A DNA stretch of 64,000 nt from JBHIYN01 sp041984235 (GCA_041984235.1 JBHIYN010000009.1:62001-126000), one strand, 5' to 3'; numbered from the stretch's first letter, positions 33,031-42,087 are shown. Made by a program: numbers and translations. The notes: a model not told the origin generated them from the sequence alone.

Positions 33031-34125
33031 ATGTCCGCTGCCGCTTTTCACGAACTAACCGTCGCCGAGGTGCGCCCGGAAACCGACGAGGCGGTGTGCG
33101 TGACCTTTGCCGTGCCGCCCGAGCTGGACGAGGCCTACCGCTTCGCCCAGGGGCAGTACCTGACCCTGCGTCGCACCATCGACGGGGAAGACGTGCGTAG
33201 GTCGTACTCGATCTGCAGCGGGGTCGACGAAGGGCGCCTGCAGGTCGCCATCAAGGCGCTCGAGGGCGGGCGCTTTTCGAGCTGGGCGAACCAGGCGCTG
33301 GCCGCCGGCGATCGTGTTGAGGTCATGCCACCGGCCGGCGGCTTCACCACCGCCCTCGACCCCGCGCACGACAAGAACTACCTGTGCATCGCCGCCGGCA
33401 GCGGGATCACGCCGGTGCTGTCGATCGTGAAGTCGATTCTGGCGGTAGAGCCGCGCAGCCAGGTGACGCTGCTCTACGGCAACAAGCGCGTGCAGAGCAT
33501 CATGTTCCGGGAAGAGCTCGACCGGCTGAAGAATCGTTACATGGAACGGTTCCAGCTCATCCACGTGCTCAGCCAGGAGAATCGCGAGGCGGACGTGCTC
33601 AACGGTCGTATCGACAACCGCAAGGGCGCGGAGCTGTGCCGCCACCTGCTCGACCTTGAAGCGGTCGACGAGTTCTTCCTGTGCGGTCCGGAAGCGATGA
33701 TCTCCGAAGTCTCGCGCGGCCTGCGCGGCTCCGGGATCGACGAGGCGCGCATTCATTACGAGCTGTTCGGCGCCTCGGCCGAGGACGCCGCCGCTGCCGT
33801 CGCCCGCCACCACGAACGTGCGCTGCGCTACGCCGGCAAGCAGTGCCGGGTGGTGGTCAAGGCCGACGGCCGTGAAACCACGCTCGATCTCTCGCCGGAC
33901 GGCGAGAACATCCTCGATGCCGCCCTCGAGGCGGGAGTCGACCTGCCCTATGCATGCAAGGGCGGTGCCTGTGCAACGTGCAAGGCGCGGGTCATCTCCG
34001 GGGAGGTCGAGATGGACGTGCGCCACGCGCTGGAGGACGAGGAAGTCGACAACGGCTACGTCCTGACCTGCCAGGCCCACCCGGTCAGTGACGAGGTCTA
34101 TATCGACTTCGATCGCGCCGTCTGA
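33031..34125 (+). CDS. paaE: Phenylacetyl-CoA epoxidase reductase PaaE
   Basis: A 364-residue electron-transfer subunit in ferredoxin-reductase order. The FAD motif is RRSYSICSG, the NAD(P) region AAGSGITPVLSIVKSIL and LCGPEAMI, and the C-terminal [2Fe-2S] domain has YACKGGACATC and LTCQAHP cysteines. It passes electrons from NADPH to the PaaA diiron centre. It sits 15 bp after paaD and one base before paaX. Confidence 0.96.
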   Translation: MSAAAFHELTVAEVRPETDEAVCVTFAVPPELDEAYRFAQGQYLTLRRTIDGEDVRRSYSICSGVDEGRLQVAIKALEGGRFSSWANQALAAGDRVEVMPPAGGFTTALDPAHDKNYLCIAAGSGITPVLSIVKSILAVEPRSQVTLLYGNKRVQSIMFREELDRLKNRYMERFQLIHVLSQENREADVLNGRIDNRKGAELCRHLLDLEAVDEFFLCGPEAMISEVSRGLRGSGIDEARIHYELFGASAEDAAAAVARHHERALRYAGKQCRVVVKADGRETTLDLSPDGENILDAALEAGVDLPYACKGGACATCKARVISGEVEMDVRHALEDEEVDNGYVLTCQAHPVSDEVYIDFDRAV

Positions 34126-34126
34126 C

Positions 34127-35068
34127 GTGGCCGTGGCGAGCGGCGGCGAGTTGCGCCCGGCGCTGAGCGCGCTGCTCGCGTCGCAGCCGCCACGCGCCGG
34201 CTCGCTGGCGATCACGATTTTCGGCGATTGTATTTCGCAGCAGGGCGGCAGCGTGTGGCTGCGCAGCCTGGTCGAGGTGATGGCGGCGTTCGGTCTCAAT
34301 CCGCGCCAGGTACGCACCGCGGTGTTTCGTCTCGGCCAGGACGGCTGGCTGGACTCGGAACAGATCGGCCGGCGCAGCTACTACCGTTTCAGCGAGAGCG
34401 GGCGGCGCCAGTTCATGCGCGCCGCGACGCGCATCTACGCCGCCGTGCCGCCGCCGTGGGACGGACGCTGGACGCTGGTCATGCCGGGTGCACTGGCCGC
34501 GCCCGAGCGCGAGGAGTTGCGTCGGCGTCTCGGCTGGCTGGGCTTCGGCGCGCTGACCAGCGGCGTGCTGGCACATCCTGCCGCCGACCGCGAGGGACTT
34601 GCCGAAACCCTGGTCGAACTTGGGCTCGGCGCTCGCGTGATGGTGTGGGAGGCGCGTACCACACAGGATGAGCTCCTGCGCAGCCTGAGCGAGGAAGCCT
34701 GGCAACTTGCCGATCTCGCGGATCGCTTCAGCCGTTTCATCACCACCTTCGCGCCACTGTGCGAAGCGGTCGAGCGTGACGGTACGCCCGACGACGCCAG
34801 TGCTTTCGTACTGCGCACGATGCTCGTGCACGAGTACAGGCGCATCCTGCTGCGCACCACTGCACTGCCGCCAGCGCTGTTGCCGAAAGACTGGCCGGGG
34901 CACACGGCGATGGCCCTGGTGCGTGACGCGTACGCACTGCTGCACGGTGCCGCCTCGCGCCATGCGAGCGCAGCGCTGAGTAACGCCGACGGGCCGCTGC
35001 CGGCACCCGGCGAGACCTTCCAGGCGCGTTTCGGCGGCCTCGCAGCGGCGCGCTGCGCGGTGGCCTGA
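34127..35068 (+). CDS. paaX: Phenylacetic acid degradation repressor PaaX
   Basis: A 313-residue PaaX. The N-terminal winged helix includes TIFGDCISQQGGSVWLRSLV and FGLNPRQVRTAVFRLGQDGWL. The middle ferredoxin-like domain (RWTLVMPG, RRRLGWLGFG) and the helical C-terminus (LVHEYRRILLR, WPGHTA) complete the fold. PaaX represses paa genes and is released by phenylacetyl-CoA. The GTG start follows paaE after one base. It is inside the operon it is presumed to control, through the AT-rich region before paaA. Confidence 0.95.
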   Translation: MAVASGGELRPALSALLASQPPRAGSLAITIFGDCISQQGGSVWLRSLVEVMAAFGLNPRQVRTAVFRLGQDGWLDSEQIGRRSYYRFSESGRRQFMRAATRIYAAVPPPWDGRWTLVMPGALAAPEREELRRRLGWLGFGALTSGVLAHPAADREGLAETLVELGLGARVMVWEARTTQDELLRSLSEEAWQLADLADRFSRFITTFAPLCEAVERDGTPDDASAFVLRTMLVHEYRRILLRTTALPPALLPKDWPGHTAMALVRDAYALLHGAASRHASAALSNADGPLPAPGETFQARFGGLAAARCAVA

Positions 35069-35089
35069 GCGGCACAGTGACGTCACGCC

Positions 35090-36286
35090 ATGCATGACGC
35101 GGCGGGTGCAAACGCGACCGGGCTGCTGCTGCTCGGGATCGGCGGGCTGCTGCTGGTAGGGCTGGCGACCGACGCGCTGGGGCGCCGTGCGCCGCTGCCG
35201 CGGGTCACGCTGTTACTGCTGTTCGGCGTCGCCATCGGCGAGAGTGGCTTCGGTCTCGTCCCCGCGGTCCTGGTCGGCAGCTTCGACCTGGTCGCAGACA
35301 TGGCGTTGCTGATGATCGGGTTCCTGCTCGGCGAGCGGCTGACCCGTGCACGCCTGCGCGGCGGCGGGCGCCGCATTGCTGCGCTGGTCCTGGGCGAATC
35401 GCTCGGCGCGGCGCTGCTGGTGCTGGTGACACTCGCGCTGCTCGGGGTTGCTCTGGAGCTGGCCTTGCCGCTGGCGGGAATTGCCGCGGCCAGCGCACCG
35501 GCGGCGACCCTGGACGTGGTCGAGGAAGAAGGCGCGGACGGTCCGTTCACCGAAACCCTGCTCGAGATCGTTGCCCTCGATGACGTCCTTGGCCTGCTCC
35601 TGTTCAGTCTCGGGCTGGCTGTTGCGTTGGTGCTGAACGGGCACGCGACCGAGGTTTCGCCGCTGGCCACTGCACTGCGCGACATCGGTGGCGCGCTTCT
35701 CGTCGGGATCGCCATCGGCGTGCCCGGCGCGTATCTCAGCGGACGCGTCGAGAGCGGCCAGCCCCTGCTGGTCGAGGCGCTCGGCCTGGTCTTTCTGTGC
35801 GGCGGGCTGGCGCGCCTGTTCGACGTGTCTTTCCTGATCGCGGCGATGGCAATGGGCGCGACGATTGCCAACCTTGCGCGCCATCACGAGCGCCCGTTCC
35901 ACGCCATCGAGGGTATCGAGTGGCCGTTCATGATCCTGTTCTTCACGCTCGCCGGGGCGACCCTGGACCTGCGCGCGGTGGCGGGGATGAGCGCGCTGGG
36001 CGGCGCATACGTGCTGGCACGCGCGCTCGGCCGTGTCGGCGGCTGTTGGGTGGGCGCGGTCGTCGGCGGCGCGGGACAGGTGGTGCGCCGTCACATGGGC
36101 CTGGCGCTGCTACCCCAGGCCGGGGTTGCGGTGGGCATGGCGCTGGTGGCCGCGGCACGGCTGCCGGAACATCGGCAGAGCATTCTCTCGCTGGTGATCA
36201 CCACGACCATCCTGTTCGAACTGCTGGGTCCGGTGTTCACGCGCCGCGCACTGCGCAAGGCGGGCGAAAGCCGCCGCGCCGGTTGA
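35090..36286 (+). CDS. Cation:proton antiporter (CPA2/Kef-like)
   Basis: A 398-residue membrane protein with about 12 helices, of the Na+/H+ exchanger (CPA) superfamily. GVAIGESGFGLVP and the helix-5-like SAPAATLDVVEEEGADGPF include the acidic TLD/EE region of transport. No C-terminal RCK/TrkA domain is present. It follows paaX by 21 bp on the same strand. It could relieve acid or ion stress during aromatic acid uptake, but ion specificity is not readable. Confidence 0.87.
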   Translation: MHDAAGANATGLLLLGIGGLLLVGLATDALGRRAPLPRVTLLLLFGVAIGESGFGLVPAVLVGSFDLVADMALLMIGFLLGERLTRARLRGGGRRIAALVLGESLGAALLVLVTLALLGVALELALPLAGIAAASAPAATLDVVEEEGADGPFTETLLEIVALDDVLGLLLFSLGLAVALVLNGHATEVSPLATALRDIGGALLVGIAIGVPGAYLSGRVESGQPLLVEALGLVFLCGGLARLFDVSFLIAAMAMGATIANLARHHERPFHAIEGIEWPFMILFFTLAGATLDLRAVAGMSALGGAYVLARALGRVGGCWVGAVVGGAGQVVRRHMGLALLPQAGVAVGMALVAAARLPEHRQSILSLVITTTILFELLGPVFTRRALRKAGESRRAG

Positions 36287-36395
36287 TGCGGTGCACAAGG
36301 GCATCGGCCCGGAAGGGATCCCGCACGACCTGATAGGATTGACCGGTACCGGCCGCCGAGCGGCCACCGCAGCGTTTTCAGAGGGACTCATACCC

Positions 36396-37823
36396 ATGGT
36401 TGCAGTACAGGCTCCCCTGCGCAGCTACGAGGACTTGCCCGGTCCGCCCGGGATCCCGTGGATCGGCAACTTGTTCCAGATCCGGTTCGACGCGTTCCAC
36501 AGCACGCTGGAGCACTGGGCCGACGAGTACGGGCCGCTGTATCGCTTTCGTGTCGGTCCGCGTCGGCTGGCCGTGATCTCCGACGCGGATGTCATCAAGC
36601 GCATGCACCGCGAGCGCCCGGACATGTTCCGGCGCACGCGCTCGGTCGAGGCCTGCACCGAGGAAATGCGCCTGAAGGGCGTGTTCTCGTCCGAGGGCGA
36701 GGACTGGCGGCGGCAGCGCAAGATCGTGGCGATGGCGCTGAACACCGCGCATCTCAAGCCCTTCTACCCCACGCTGCACACCATCGTCGGTCGTTTGCAG
36801 CGACGCTGGGAACGCGCCGCCGACGAGGGCACGTCGGTCGACCTGTGTCGAGACCTGATGCGTTTTACCGTCGACGTCACCACCCAGCTCGCGTTCGGCA
36901 TCGACTTCAACACCCTGGAGACCGACGGCCCGGTCATCCAGCAGAACCTGGACAAGATCTTCCCCATCCTCAACTGGCGTGTGAACGCACCGTTCGCCTA
37001 CTGGCGCTATCTGCGGCTGCCGCGCGATCGCGAGCTGGACCGCGCCCTTGTCAACGTGCAGACGCAGGTCGAGGAGATCATCGCCGGCGTGCGCCAGCGC
37101 ATGAAGGACGACCCCTCGCTGTACGAGTCGCCGACCAATTTTCTCGAAGCGATGATCGCGGCCAAGGAAGCGGAGGGTATGGAGTTCTCGGACGCCGACA
37201 TCTTCGGTAACGTGTGCACATTGCTGCTAGCCGGTGAGGATACGACCGCCAACACCATCGCCTGGACGGTCAATTACTTCCTGCAGTACCCGCAGCATTT
37301 CTCGCGCGCACGGCGCGAGGTCGACGACGTCATCGCGCCGGCGGCTGTGCCGGTCGACATCGAACAGGCCGGCAGCTTCCCGTTCATCGAGGCGTTCTAC
37401 AACGAGGCCATGCGGCTCAAGCCGGTCGCGCCGCTGAATGCGATGGAGCCGCTGGAGGACGTCGAAATGCTGGGCCATGTCATCCCCCGCGGCACGGTGG
37501 TGATGATGCTGAACCGGCGCATCGCAACGCGCGACGAGAACTTCGGGCATGCCGCGAGCTTCGATCCCGAACGCTGGCTGAAGGACGAGCAGACGCGCGG
37601 CTGCCCGCACGACACCAGCACGTTCCTGCCATTCGGTACGGGGCCGCGCTTCTGCCCGGGACGTAACCTTGCGCTCTTGCAGATCCGCACCGTGCTGGCG
37701 ATGCTGTGCCGCAATTTCGACGTCGAGCTGGCTAACGGTGACCGCGAAGTGGCCGAGAAACTCGCCTTTACCATGATGCCCACCAACCTGGTGGTGAGGA
37801 TGCATCGCCGCGCGACCACCTGA
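36396..37823 (+). CDS. Cytochrome P450 (second paralogue)
   Basis: A 475-residue soluble P450. LPGPPGIPWIGNLFQ begins the protein, LLAGEDTTANT is the oxygen-activating I-helix, EAMRLKP the ExxR, and FGTGPRFCPGRNLA the haem loop with Cys420. Many blocks match the P450 at 23876-25315, such as VDLCRDLMR, TVDVT and NTLETDGPVIQQ, so they are close paralogues. It lies downstream of the paa operon and antiporter, 109 bp after the latter. A redox partner is not adjacent. The ATG is placed at the end of a 105-bp in-frame extension lacking similarity. Confidence 0.94.
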   Translation: MVAVQAPLRSYEDLPGPPGIPWIGNLFQIRFDAFHSTLEHWADEYGPLYRFRVGPRRLAVISDADVIKRMHRERPDMFRRTRSVEACTEEMRLKGVFSSEGEDWRRQRKIVAMALNTAHLKPFYPTLHTIVGRLQRRWERAADEGTSVDLCRDLMRFTVDVTTQLAFGIDFNTLETDGPVIQQNLDKIFPILNWRVNAPFAYWRYLRLPRDRELDRALVNVQTQVEEIIAGVRQRMKDDPSLYESPTNFLEAMIAAKEAEGMEFSDADIFGNVCTLLLAGEDTTANTIAWTVNYFLQYPQHFSRARREVDDVIAPAAVPVDIEQAGSFPFIEAFYNEAMRLKPVAPLNAMEPLEDVEMLGHVIPRGTVVMMLNRRIATRDENFGHAASFDPERWLKDEQTRGCPHDTSTFLPFGTGPRFCPGRNLALLQIRTVLAMLCRNFDVELANGDREVAEKLAFTMMPTNLVVRMHRRATT

Positions 37824-37863
37824 ACCTTTTGCCGCGGGATGCACCGCAAGGGGAGGACTGCGT

Positions 37864-38361
37864 ATGCTCGACGGATTTCGGATACCGGCCGCGCTGATCG
37901 CGCTGGCAATTGCCAGCACGGCGCATGCCGCAGCCTGTACGGACGGCCAGGGCGCGCAGGCAGCCGTCAACGCCTACCTGGTGGCGATGCAGGAGCACCG
38001 CTTCGCGGATGCCTACGACCATGTGAGCAGCAACATGACCGACGGCAAGCCGCGCGAGGAATGGGCGGCGCTGCAGAAAGTGTTCTACCAGGGGGGCGGC
38101 GTGAACATCTTCGGCATCGACGTGCGCGCTGCGCAGACCGCCGAGGGCGAGGCGGACTGCGCGGCCGTGGCCGTCGTGCCGAACGTGCTGAAGTCACGCG
38201 ACAAGTTCAACAACCAGGGCACCACCGAGTTCGAGATCTACAGCGTTGTGAAACAGGGCGAGGTGTGGCGCATCGACAGCCAGGAGACGCTGTTCGACCA
38301 GGCCGCCGTCGATCGCTGGTTCCCGGGCGAGACCATGCCGGAGTTTCGCGACCAGTACTGA
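37864..38361 (+). CDS. Small exported protein, NTF2/DUF4864-like fold
   Basis: A 165-residue protein with a Sec signal (IPAALIALAIASTAHAAA). The mature part has AAVNAYLVAMQEHRFADAYDHVSSNM, an NTF2-like opening, and ends with GEVWRIDSQETLF, so it resembles DUF4864/NTF2-like secreted proteins. Two cysteines (CTDG and ADC) could pair. GGGGAGG precedes the ATG. It lies 40 bp after the P450 on the same strand and is convergent with the halogenase gene. Function unknown. Confidence 0.7.
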   Translation: MLDGFRIPAALIALAIASTAHAAACTDGQGAQAAVNAYLVAMQEHRFADAYDHVSSNMTDGKPREEWAALQKVFYQGGGVNIFGIDVRAAQTAEGEADCAAVAVVPNVLKSRDKFNNQGTTEFEIYSVVKQGEVWRIDSQETLFDQAAVDRWFPGETMPEFRDQY

Positions 38362-38378
38362 CCCGGCCGCGCCGGCGC

Positions 38379-39908
38379 TCAGCCGGCGGCGGCGCCGGCC
38401 ATGTCGCCGAGCACGCTGCGATGGTCGGGAAACTGAGCCGCCACGCGCTCGCAGTACGCCCGCGCCTCGGCGGGGTCGTAGACCATGAGCTTCTTCTTGG
38501 GCTTTTTCGGGCGGCGCGGAAAGCGGCCCATGCCGGCGAGGATGCAGTACCAGGAGGTCGGGCTGTAGACCAGGCGCATGGCCTGGTTGCGCAGCTCGCC
38601 GAGCAGGTCGCCGCCCTTGTCCCAGACCTCGAGGATGCGCGCGACGTCGTCGGTAACGTGCTCGTTCTCACGGTTTGCGATCCAGTACTCGCTGTCGTCG
38701 CGGGTATTCAGCTTGTAGTGCATGAAAATGTAGTTCTTCACGCCGTCGAAAATCAGGTTCATTTTTTCGTTGACGTCGGCGCGGAAGCGATCGCTGAAGC
38801 CGCCCTGCTCGTAGCGTTGCACGAAGGTCTCGACGGTGTCCTGCACGATCATGAGCGCGGTTGCCTCCAGCGGCTCGATAAAACCCTGAGCGAGACCGAC
38901 CGCAAGACAGTTGTTGGCCCAGCAGCGCTCGACGCGTCCGACCCGCATTTTCAGGTGGCGTGCCTCGACCTCGCTGTCGAGCATGCCGAGGTGCTCGCGT
39001 AATTCGCGCTCAGCGGCATCCTCGTCGATGAAGTCCGAGGAAAAGACGTAGCCGTTACCAAAGCGGTTGGTTAGCGGGATCTTCCAGGCCCAGCCGCATT
39101 TGAAGGCGCTCGACACGGTTTGTGAGGGCAGGGGGGCGTCGTCGTCAAGCGCTGTGGGCATCGCCACCGCGCGGTCGTTGAACAGGATGTCCTTGTAGGA
39201 CAGGAACGGCACGCCCAGGGTCTTGCCAATCAGCAGGCCGGCGAAGCCGGTGCAGTCAACGAAGAAGTCGGCGGCAATGGTTCCCCGGTCTTCGGTGCGA
39301 ACCGCGGCAAGATCGCCGTTCTCGTGCCGGGTGACTTCGGTCACCGTATCGACCAGGTGACGCACGCCGCGCTCTACTGCGTAGCGTTTGAGAAATTCGC
39401 CGATCAGGCTGGCGTCGAAATGATAGGCGTAGTCGGTGCTGTAGCCGCTGCCCGGTCGAGGCAGCGGTGCGCGGCCTTCGCACGCGAGGAAGTTCGATAC
39501 GAAGAACGCGTCAGGATGTGCATGCACGTCGAAGTTGCGCGCGCGTATGGTCGCGTTCTGGAAGAAGGCGCGTATGGTGGCGTCGTCGTCGTGCGAGAAG
39601 AAGGGGTGGTAGTAGCTCTGGTAGCCCTTGCGTGTCGACCAGTCCGGGAAGCGGATCCCGCACTTGTAGGTCGCGTTGCAGGCCGGCATCCATTCGGCCT
39701 CGCTGATGCCCAGACTTTCGAAGAAGCGGCGCATCTTCGGCGTCGACCCTTCGCCGACGCCGATGGTGCCGATGGCCCTGGACTCGAGCAGGCTGATCTC
39801 GAAGCCACGTTCGGCCCAGGCATGGGCGAACAGCGCCGCGGTCATCCAGCCCGCGGTGCCGCCGCCGACGATCAGGATGCGCTTGCGGAGTGGGTTGTCG
39901 TCGCTCAT
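38379..39908 (-). CDS. Flavin-dependent tryptophan halogenase-like protein
   Basis: A 509-residue flavoprotein matching the tryptophan halogenase family. The FAD motif GGGTAGW is at 15-21. Lys82 (ATYKCGIRFPDW) occupies the place of the catalytic lysine (K79 of PrnA), WAWKIP at 273-278 is the halogenase WxWxIP motif, and Glu345 (GFIEPLE) matches PrnA E346. Halogenation of an indole-like substrate is therefore possible, yet there is no biosynthetic cluster or flavin reductase here. Related proteins in other proteobacteria have unknown substrates. A terminator for the upstream DUF1329 gene lies between them, so it likely has its own promoter. Confidence 0.9.
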   Translation of the reverse strand: MSDDNPLRKRILIVGGGTAGWMTAALFAHAWAERGFEISLLESRAIGTIGVGEGSTPKMRRFFESLGISEAEWMPACNATYKCGIRFPDWSTRKGYQSYYHPFFSHDDDATIRAFFQNATIRARNFDVHAHPDAFFVSNFLACEGRAPLPRPGSGYSTDYAYHFDASLIGEFLKRYAVERGVRHLVDTVTEVTRHENGDLAAVRTEDRGTIAADFFVDCTGFAGLLIGKTLGVPFLSYKDILFNDRAVAMPTALDDDAPLPSQTVSSAFKCGWAWKIPLTNRFGNGYVFSSDFIDEDAAERELREHLGMLDSEVEARHLKMRVGRVERCWANNCLAVGLAQGFIEPLEATALMIVQDTVETFVQRYEQGGFSDRFRADVNEKMNLIFDGVKNYIFMHYKLNTRDDSEYWIANRENEHVTDDVARILEVWDKGGDLLGELRNQAMRLVYSPTSWYCILAGMGRFPRRPKKPKKKLMVYDPAEARAYCERVAAQFPDHRSVLGDMAGAAAG

Positions 39909-39963
39909 GGGTATATCGTCATTGCGGCCGCGAAGCGGAAATTATAGGCCGGCCGCCGGCGGC

Positions 39964-39998
39964 AAAAAAAAACCGCGGGGCAGTCGCCTGCCCCGCGG
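39964..39998 (-). terminator. Rho-independent terminator of the DUF1329 gene
   Basis: A perfect 11-bp stem (CCGCGGGGCAG with CTGCCCCGCGG, 39973-39998) has a 4-base loop and is followed on the minus strand by nine T residues (39964-39972). It lies 28 bp after the DUF1329 stop, so it ends that transcript before the halogenase gene. Confidence 0.92.
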
Positions 39999-40025
39999 TG
40001 TTCGGTGCCAGTACCCGTGAGAGGA

Positions 40026-41462
40026 CTAGGTGCCGAGGCGGCGCATCGCCGACTGCGTCATGAAGTCGTTGATGAAGTCCTCGGCCGTGCCGGAGGAATC
40101 CCACTTCGACTCCCAGCCACCCTGGCAGGTCTTCGACTGGCAGAAGCGCGTAATACGCTTCGACTGGATGTCGTTGGAGATAACCCAGTTCCAGCTCCAC
40201 TCGGTGCGGCCGTCGGTCGCCTGCTTGCGATGGCTGCCGTAATCCGGAACGCCCGGCTTGCCCTTGTCGTGGTCGGTATCGTAGTACGCGAACCCGGGCT
40301 CGAAGGACTTCCAGATCTCGCCACGGCGATCATAGGAGATGGCCTGCGGGTACTCGATGTTACGTGCATCGAAGTACACGCGACGCTTCGACAGCGGCGC
40401 ACGCGGGAAGCCGACCGGCTCGCCTTCGAGCACGATGACCTCGGGAATGAGCGACTTGCCGACATGGTAGTACGACGTGCCCTGCGGACCGCCGGTGGTC
40501 GGGTGCTGCCAGTTCTCCTGGTCCGGACGCCAGTTGTAGTGCATGGCGCCGAGCATCGGGCCGCGGTGCACGATCTTCCAGTTGCCCCAGGTGAGCATCG
40601 GATCGCCGGCCGCCCAGGCGTCGGAGAGGAACAGGTTGATACCGGCGACGAGCGGCTCGAAGCGCTGGTTGGTCGGGAACCGGCGCACGCGCTTGAACGC
40701 GGGCAGGTAGCCGAACAGCTCGGGGAACTTCGACTGGTCGTAGTACCACTCGTTCATGAACGCCGTGCCCTTGATGTCGTTGGGCGCGGTGAACCACACC
40801 GACTGGTGGCGCAGCATGTGCTCCTTGCCCGGCAGGTAGGGCGCGCCGCCGGCGGAGTCCGGGTGGACCAGACCGATGGTCTGCTGCTGAGCCCACACGA
40901 AGTGGTACTCGTACTGCACCTCACCTTCCTGGTCGAGCGCGTAGGTCGGGATGGCGAAGATGTCCTGGTCGTGACGGCCCCAGGACAGCACCACGTTGGC
41001 CTGCACTTCCTCGGGAGTCTGCGGATCCGGGAACGGGTGACCGCCGATCCAGGGCTTGCCGTCCTTGGTCCAGACGTTGCCGTCGGAACCGAACTCGGCC
41101 TGGCCCCAGTTCTTCAGGGTGGCGTCGAGGTAGTAGGGCGGGAACATCTCCTCGATCTTCGTCTGCGTCGGCAGGATGAAGAACTCGCGGCCGTCCTGGG
41201 TCACTTCCTGGAACAGGAAGGGATCCACCAGGTCCTGCACCAGTTCGATGTTGTCCTTGTTGATGGTGTCGCCGACCTTGACCTTGCCCTTGGTGTAGGC
41301 CTCGATGTCGGTCAGTTCTTCCGGGTAAGCCTTGAAGGTGTCACCGGTCTGGGCCGCCAGCGGCCACAGCGACGTCAGGACACCGGCGCTGCCGATACCC
41401 TTGGCCGTCTTCTCCATGAAGAAGCGGCGACTGTAGTCGAAGTCGTATTTCTTGATATGCAT
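40026..41462 (-). CDS. DUF1329 exported protein with Tat-like leader
   Basis: A 478-residue DUF1329 protein. The leader contains SRRFFME, close to the Tat consensus S-R-R-x-F-L-K, then a modest hydrophobic stretch (GIGSAGVLTSLWPLAA). The mature part has aromatic-rich DUF1329 blocks such as WKIVHRGPM, HYNWRPDQENW and SYDRRGEIWKSFEPG. DUF1329 proteins resemble the LolA/LolB fold and often pair with DUF1302 outer-membrane proteins near hydrocarbon or steroid degradation genes; no DUF1302 is here. AGGGGAA precedes the ATG and a strong terminator follows, consistent with a single, well expressed gene. Confidence 0.88.
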   Translation of the reverse strand: MHIKKYDFDYSRRFFMEKTAKGIGSAGVLTSLWPLAAQTGDTFKAYPEELTDIEAYTKGKVKVGDTINKDNIELVQDLVDPFLFQEVTQDGREFFILPTQTKIEEMFPPYYLDATLKNWGQAEFGSDGNVWTKDGKPWIGGHPFPDPQTPEEVQANVVLSWGRHDQDIFAIPTYALDQEGEVQYEYHFVWAQQQTIGLVHPDSAGGAPYLPGKEHMLRHQSVWFTAPNDIKGTAFMNEWYYDQSKFPELFGYLPAFKRVRRFPTNQRFEPLVAGINLFLSDAWAAGDPMLTWGNWKIVHRGPMLGAMHYNWRPDQENWQHPTTGGPQGTSYYHVGKSLIPEVIVLEGEPVGFPRAPLSKRRVYFDARNIEYPQAISYDRRGEIWKSFEPGFAYYDTDHDKGKPGVPDYGSHRKQATDGRTEWSWNWVISNDIQSKRITRFCQSKTCQGGWESKWDSSGTAEDFINDFMTQSAMRRLGT

Positions 41463-41808
41463 ATTTTCCCCTGCCTTTCCGATGGTTATCGGTAGTACTT
41501 GTCAGAGCATGGATCGCAGGTCCCGGCTCCCCTTGGATCGACCCCGGACGGTGTTGTCAGGTTTCGTCAGCCGCATAAGGTAACGTACCTGACCGTATCG
41601 GCCAAGGCCCGGAAGCGCGGATTCCGCTTCGGTCATCGTTGGGTTCCGTTACACCGCACGGCGGTTCAATCCGGCGTCGCGCATTGTGCCAAGTGCGATG
41701 CTGCGACGCAGCAGCGAGACGCGGGTGAACGCCATGCCGGCACCGTGCAGCATGCCCATATCCATTACCATGCTGTCCCAGGTTTTCACTACGGAGCACC
41801 GCCGCACC
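41463..41808. other. Divergent intergenic region, no gene seen
   Basis: This 346-bp region separates the DUF1329 gene from the RAM-domain gene. Open frames here are shadows. An inverted repeat GTCAGGT/ACCTGAC (41556-41562 and 41587-41593) encloses a smaller AGGTA-ACG-TACCT dyad; it could be an operator for either gene. No promoter hexamers convince. Confidence 0.4.
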
Positions 41809-42087
41809 ATGGTCACAGCGATCGTTCTCATCCAGACCGAACACGGCCGCACCAACGACGTCGCCCGGGCGCTGGCCGACTTTCCCGAGATCTCGGAGGT
41901 CTATTCGGTTGGCGGCAGCTACGACGTCATCGCACTGGTGCGCGTGAAGCGCAACGAGGACATCGCCGACATGGTCACCGAGCGCATGGTCGGCGTCAGC
42001 GGCATCGCGCGCACCGAAACCCTGATCGCCTTCAAGACCTACTCGCGCCACGACCTCGAGGCGGTGTTCTCGATCGGGCTCGACTGA
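41809..42087 (+). CDS. Stand-alone Lrp/AsnC ligand-binding (RAM) domain protein
   Basis: A 92-residue protein consisting only of the Lrp/AsnC C-terminal domain: AIVLIQTEHGRTNDVARAL, ISEVYSVGGSYDVIALVRV and TETLIAFKTYSRHDLE. The DNA-binding helix-turn-helix of full Lrp proteins is absent, and the upstream frame does not encode one. Stand-alone RAM domains oligomerise and bind amino acids; they may modulate full-length Lrp proteins. GGAG lies upstream of the ATG. The gene ends five bases before a tandem repeat. Confidence 0.85.
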   Translation: MVTAIVLIQTEHGRTNDVARALADFPEISEVYSVGGSYDVIALVRVKRNEDIADMVTERMVGVSGIARTETLIAFKTYSRHDLEAVFSIGLD

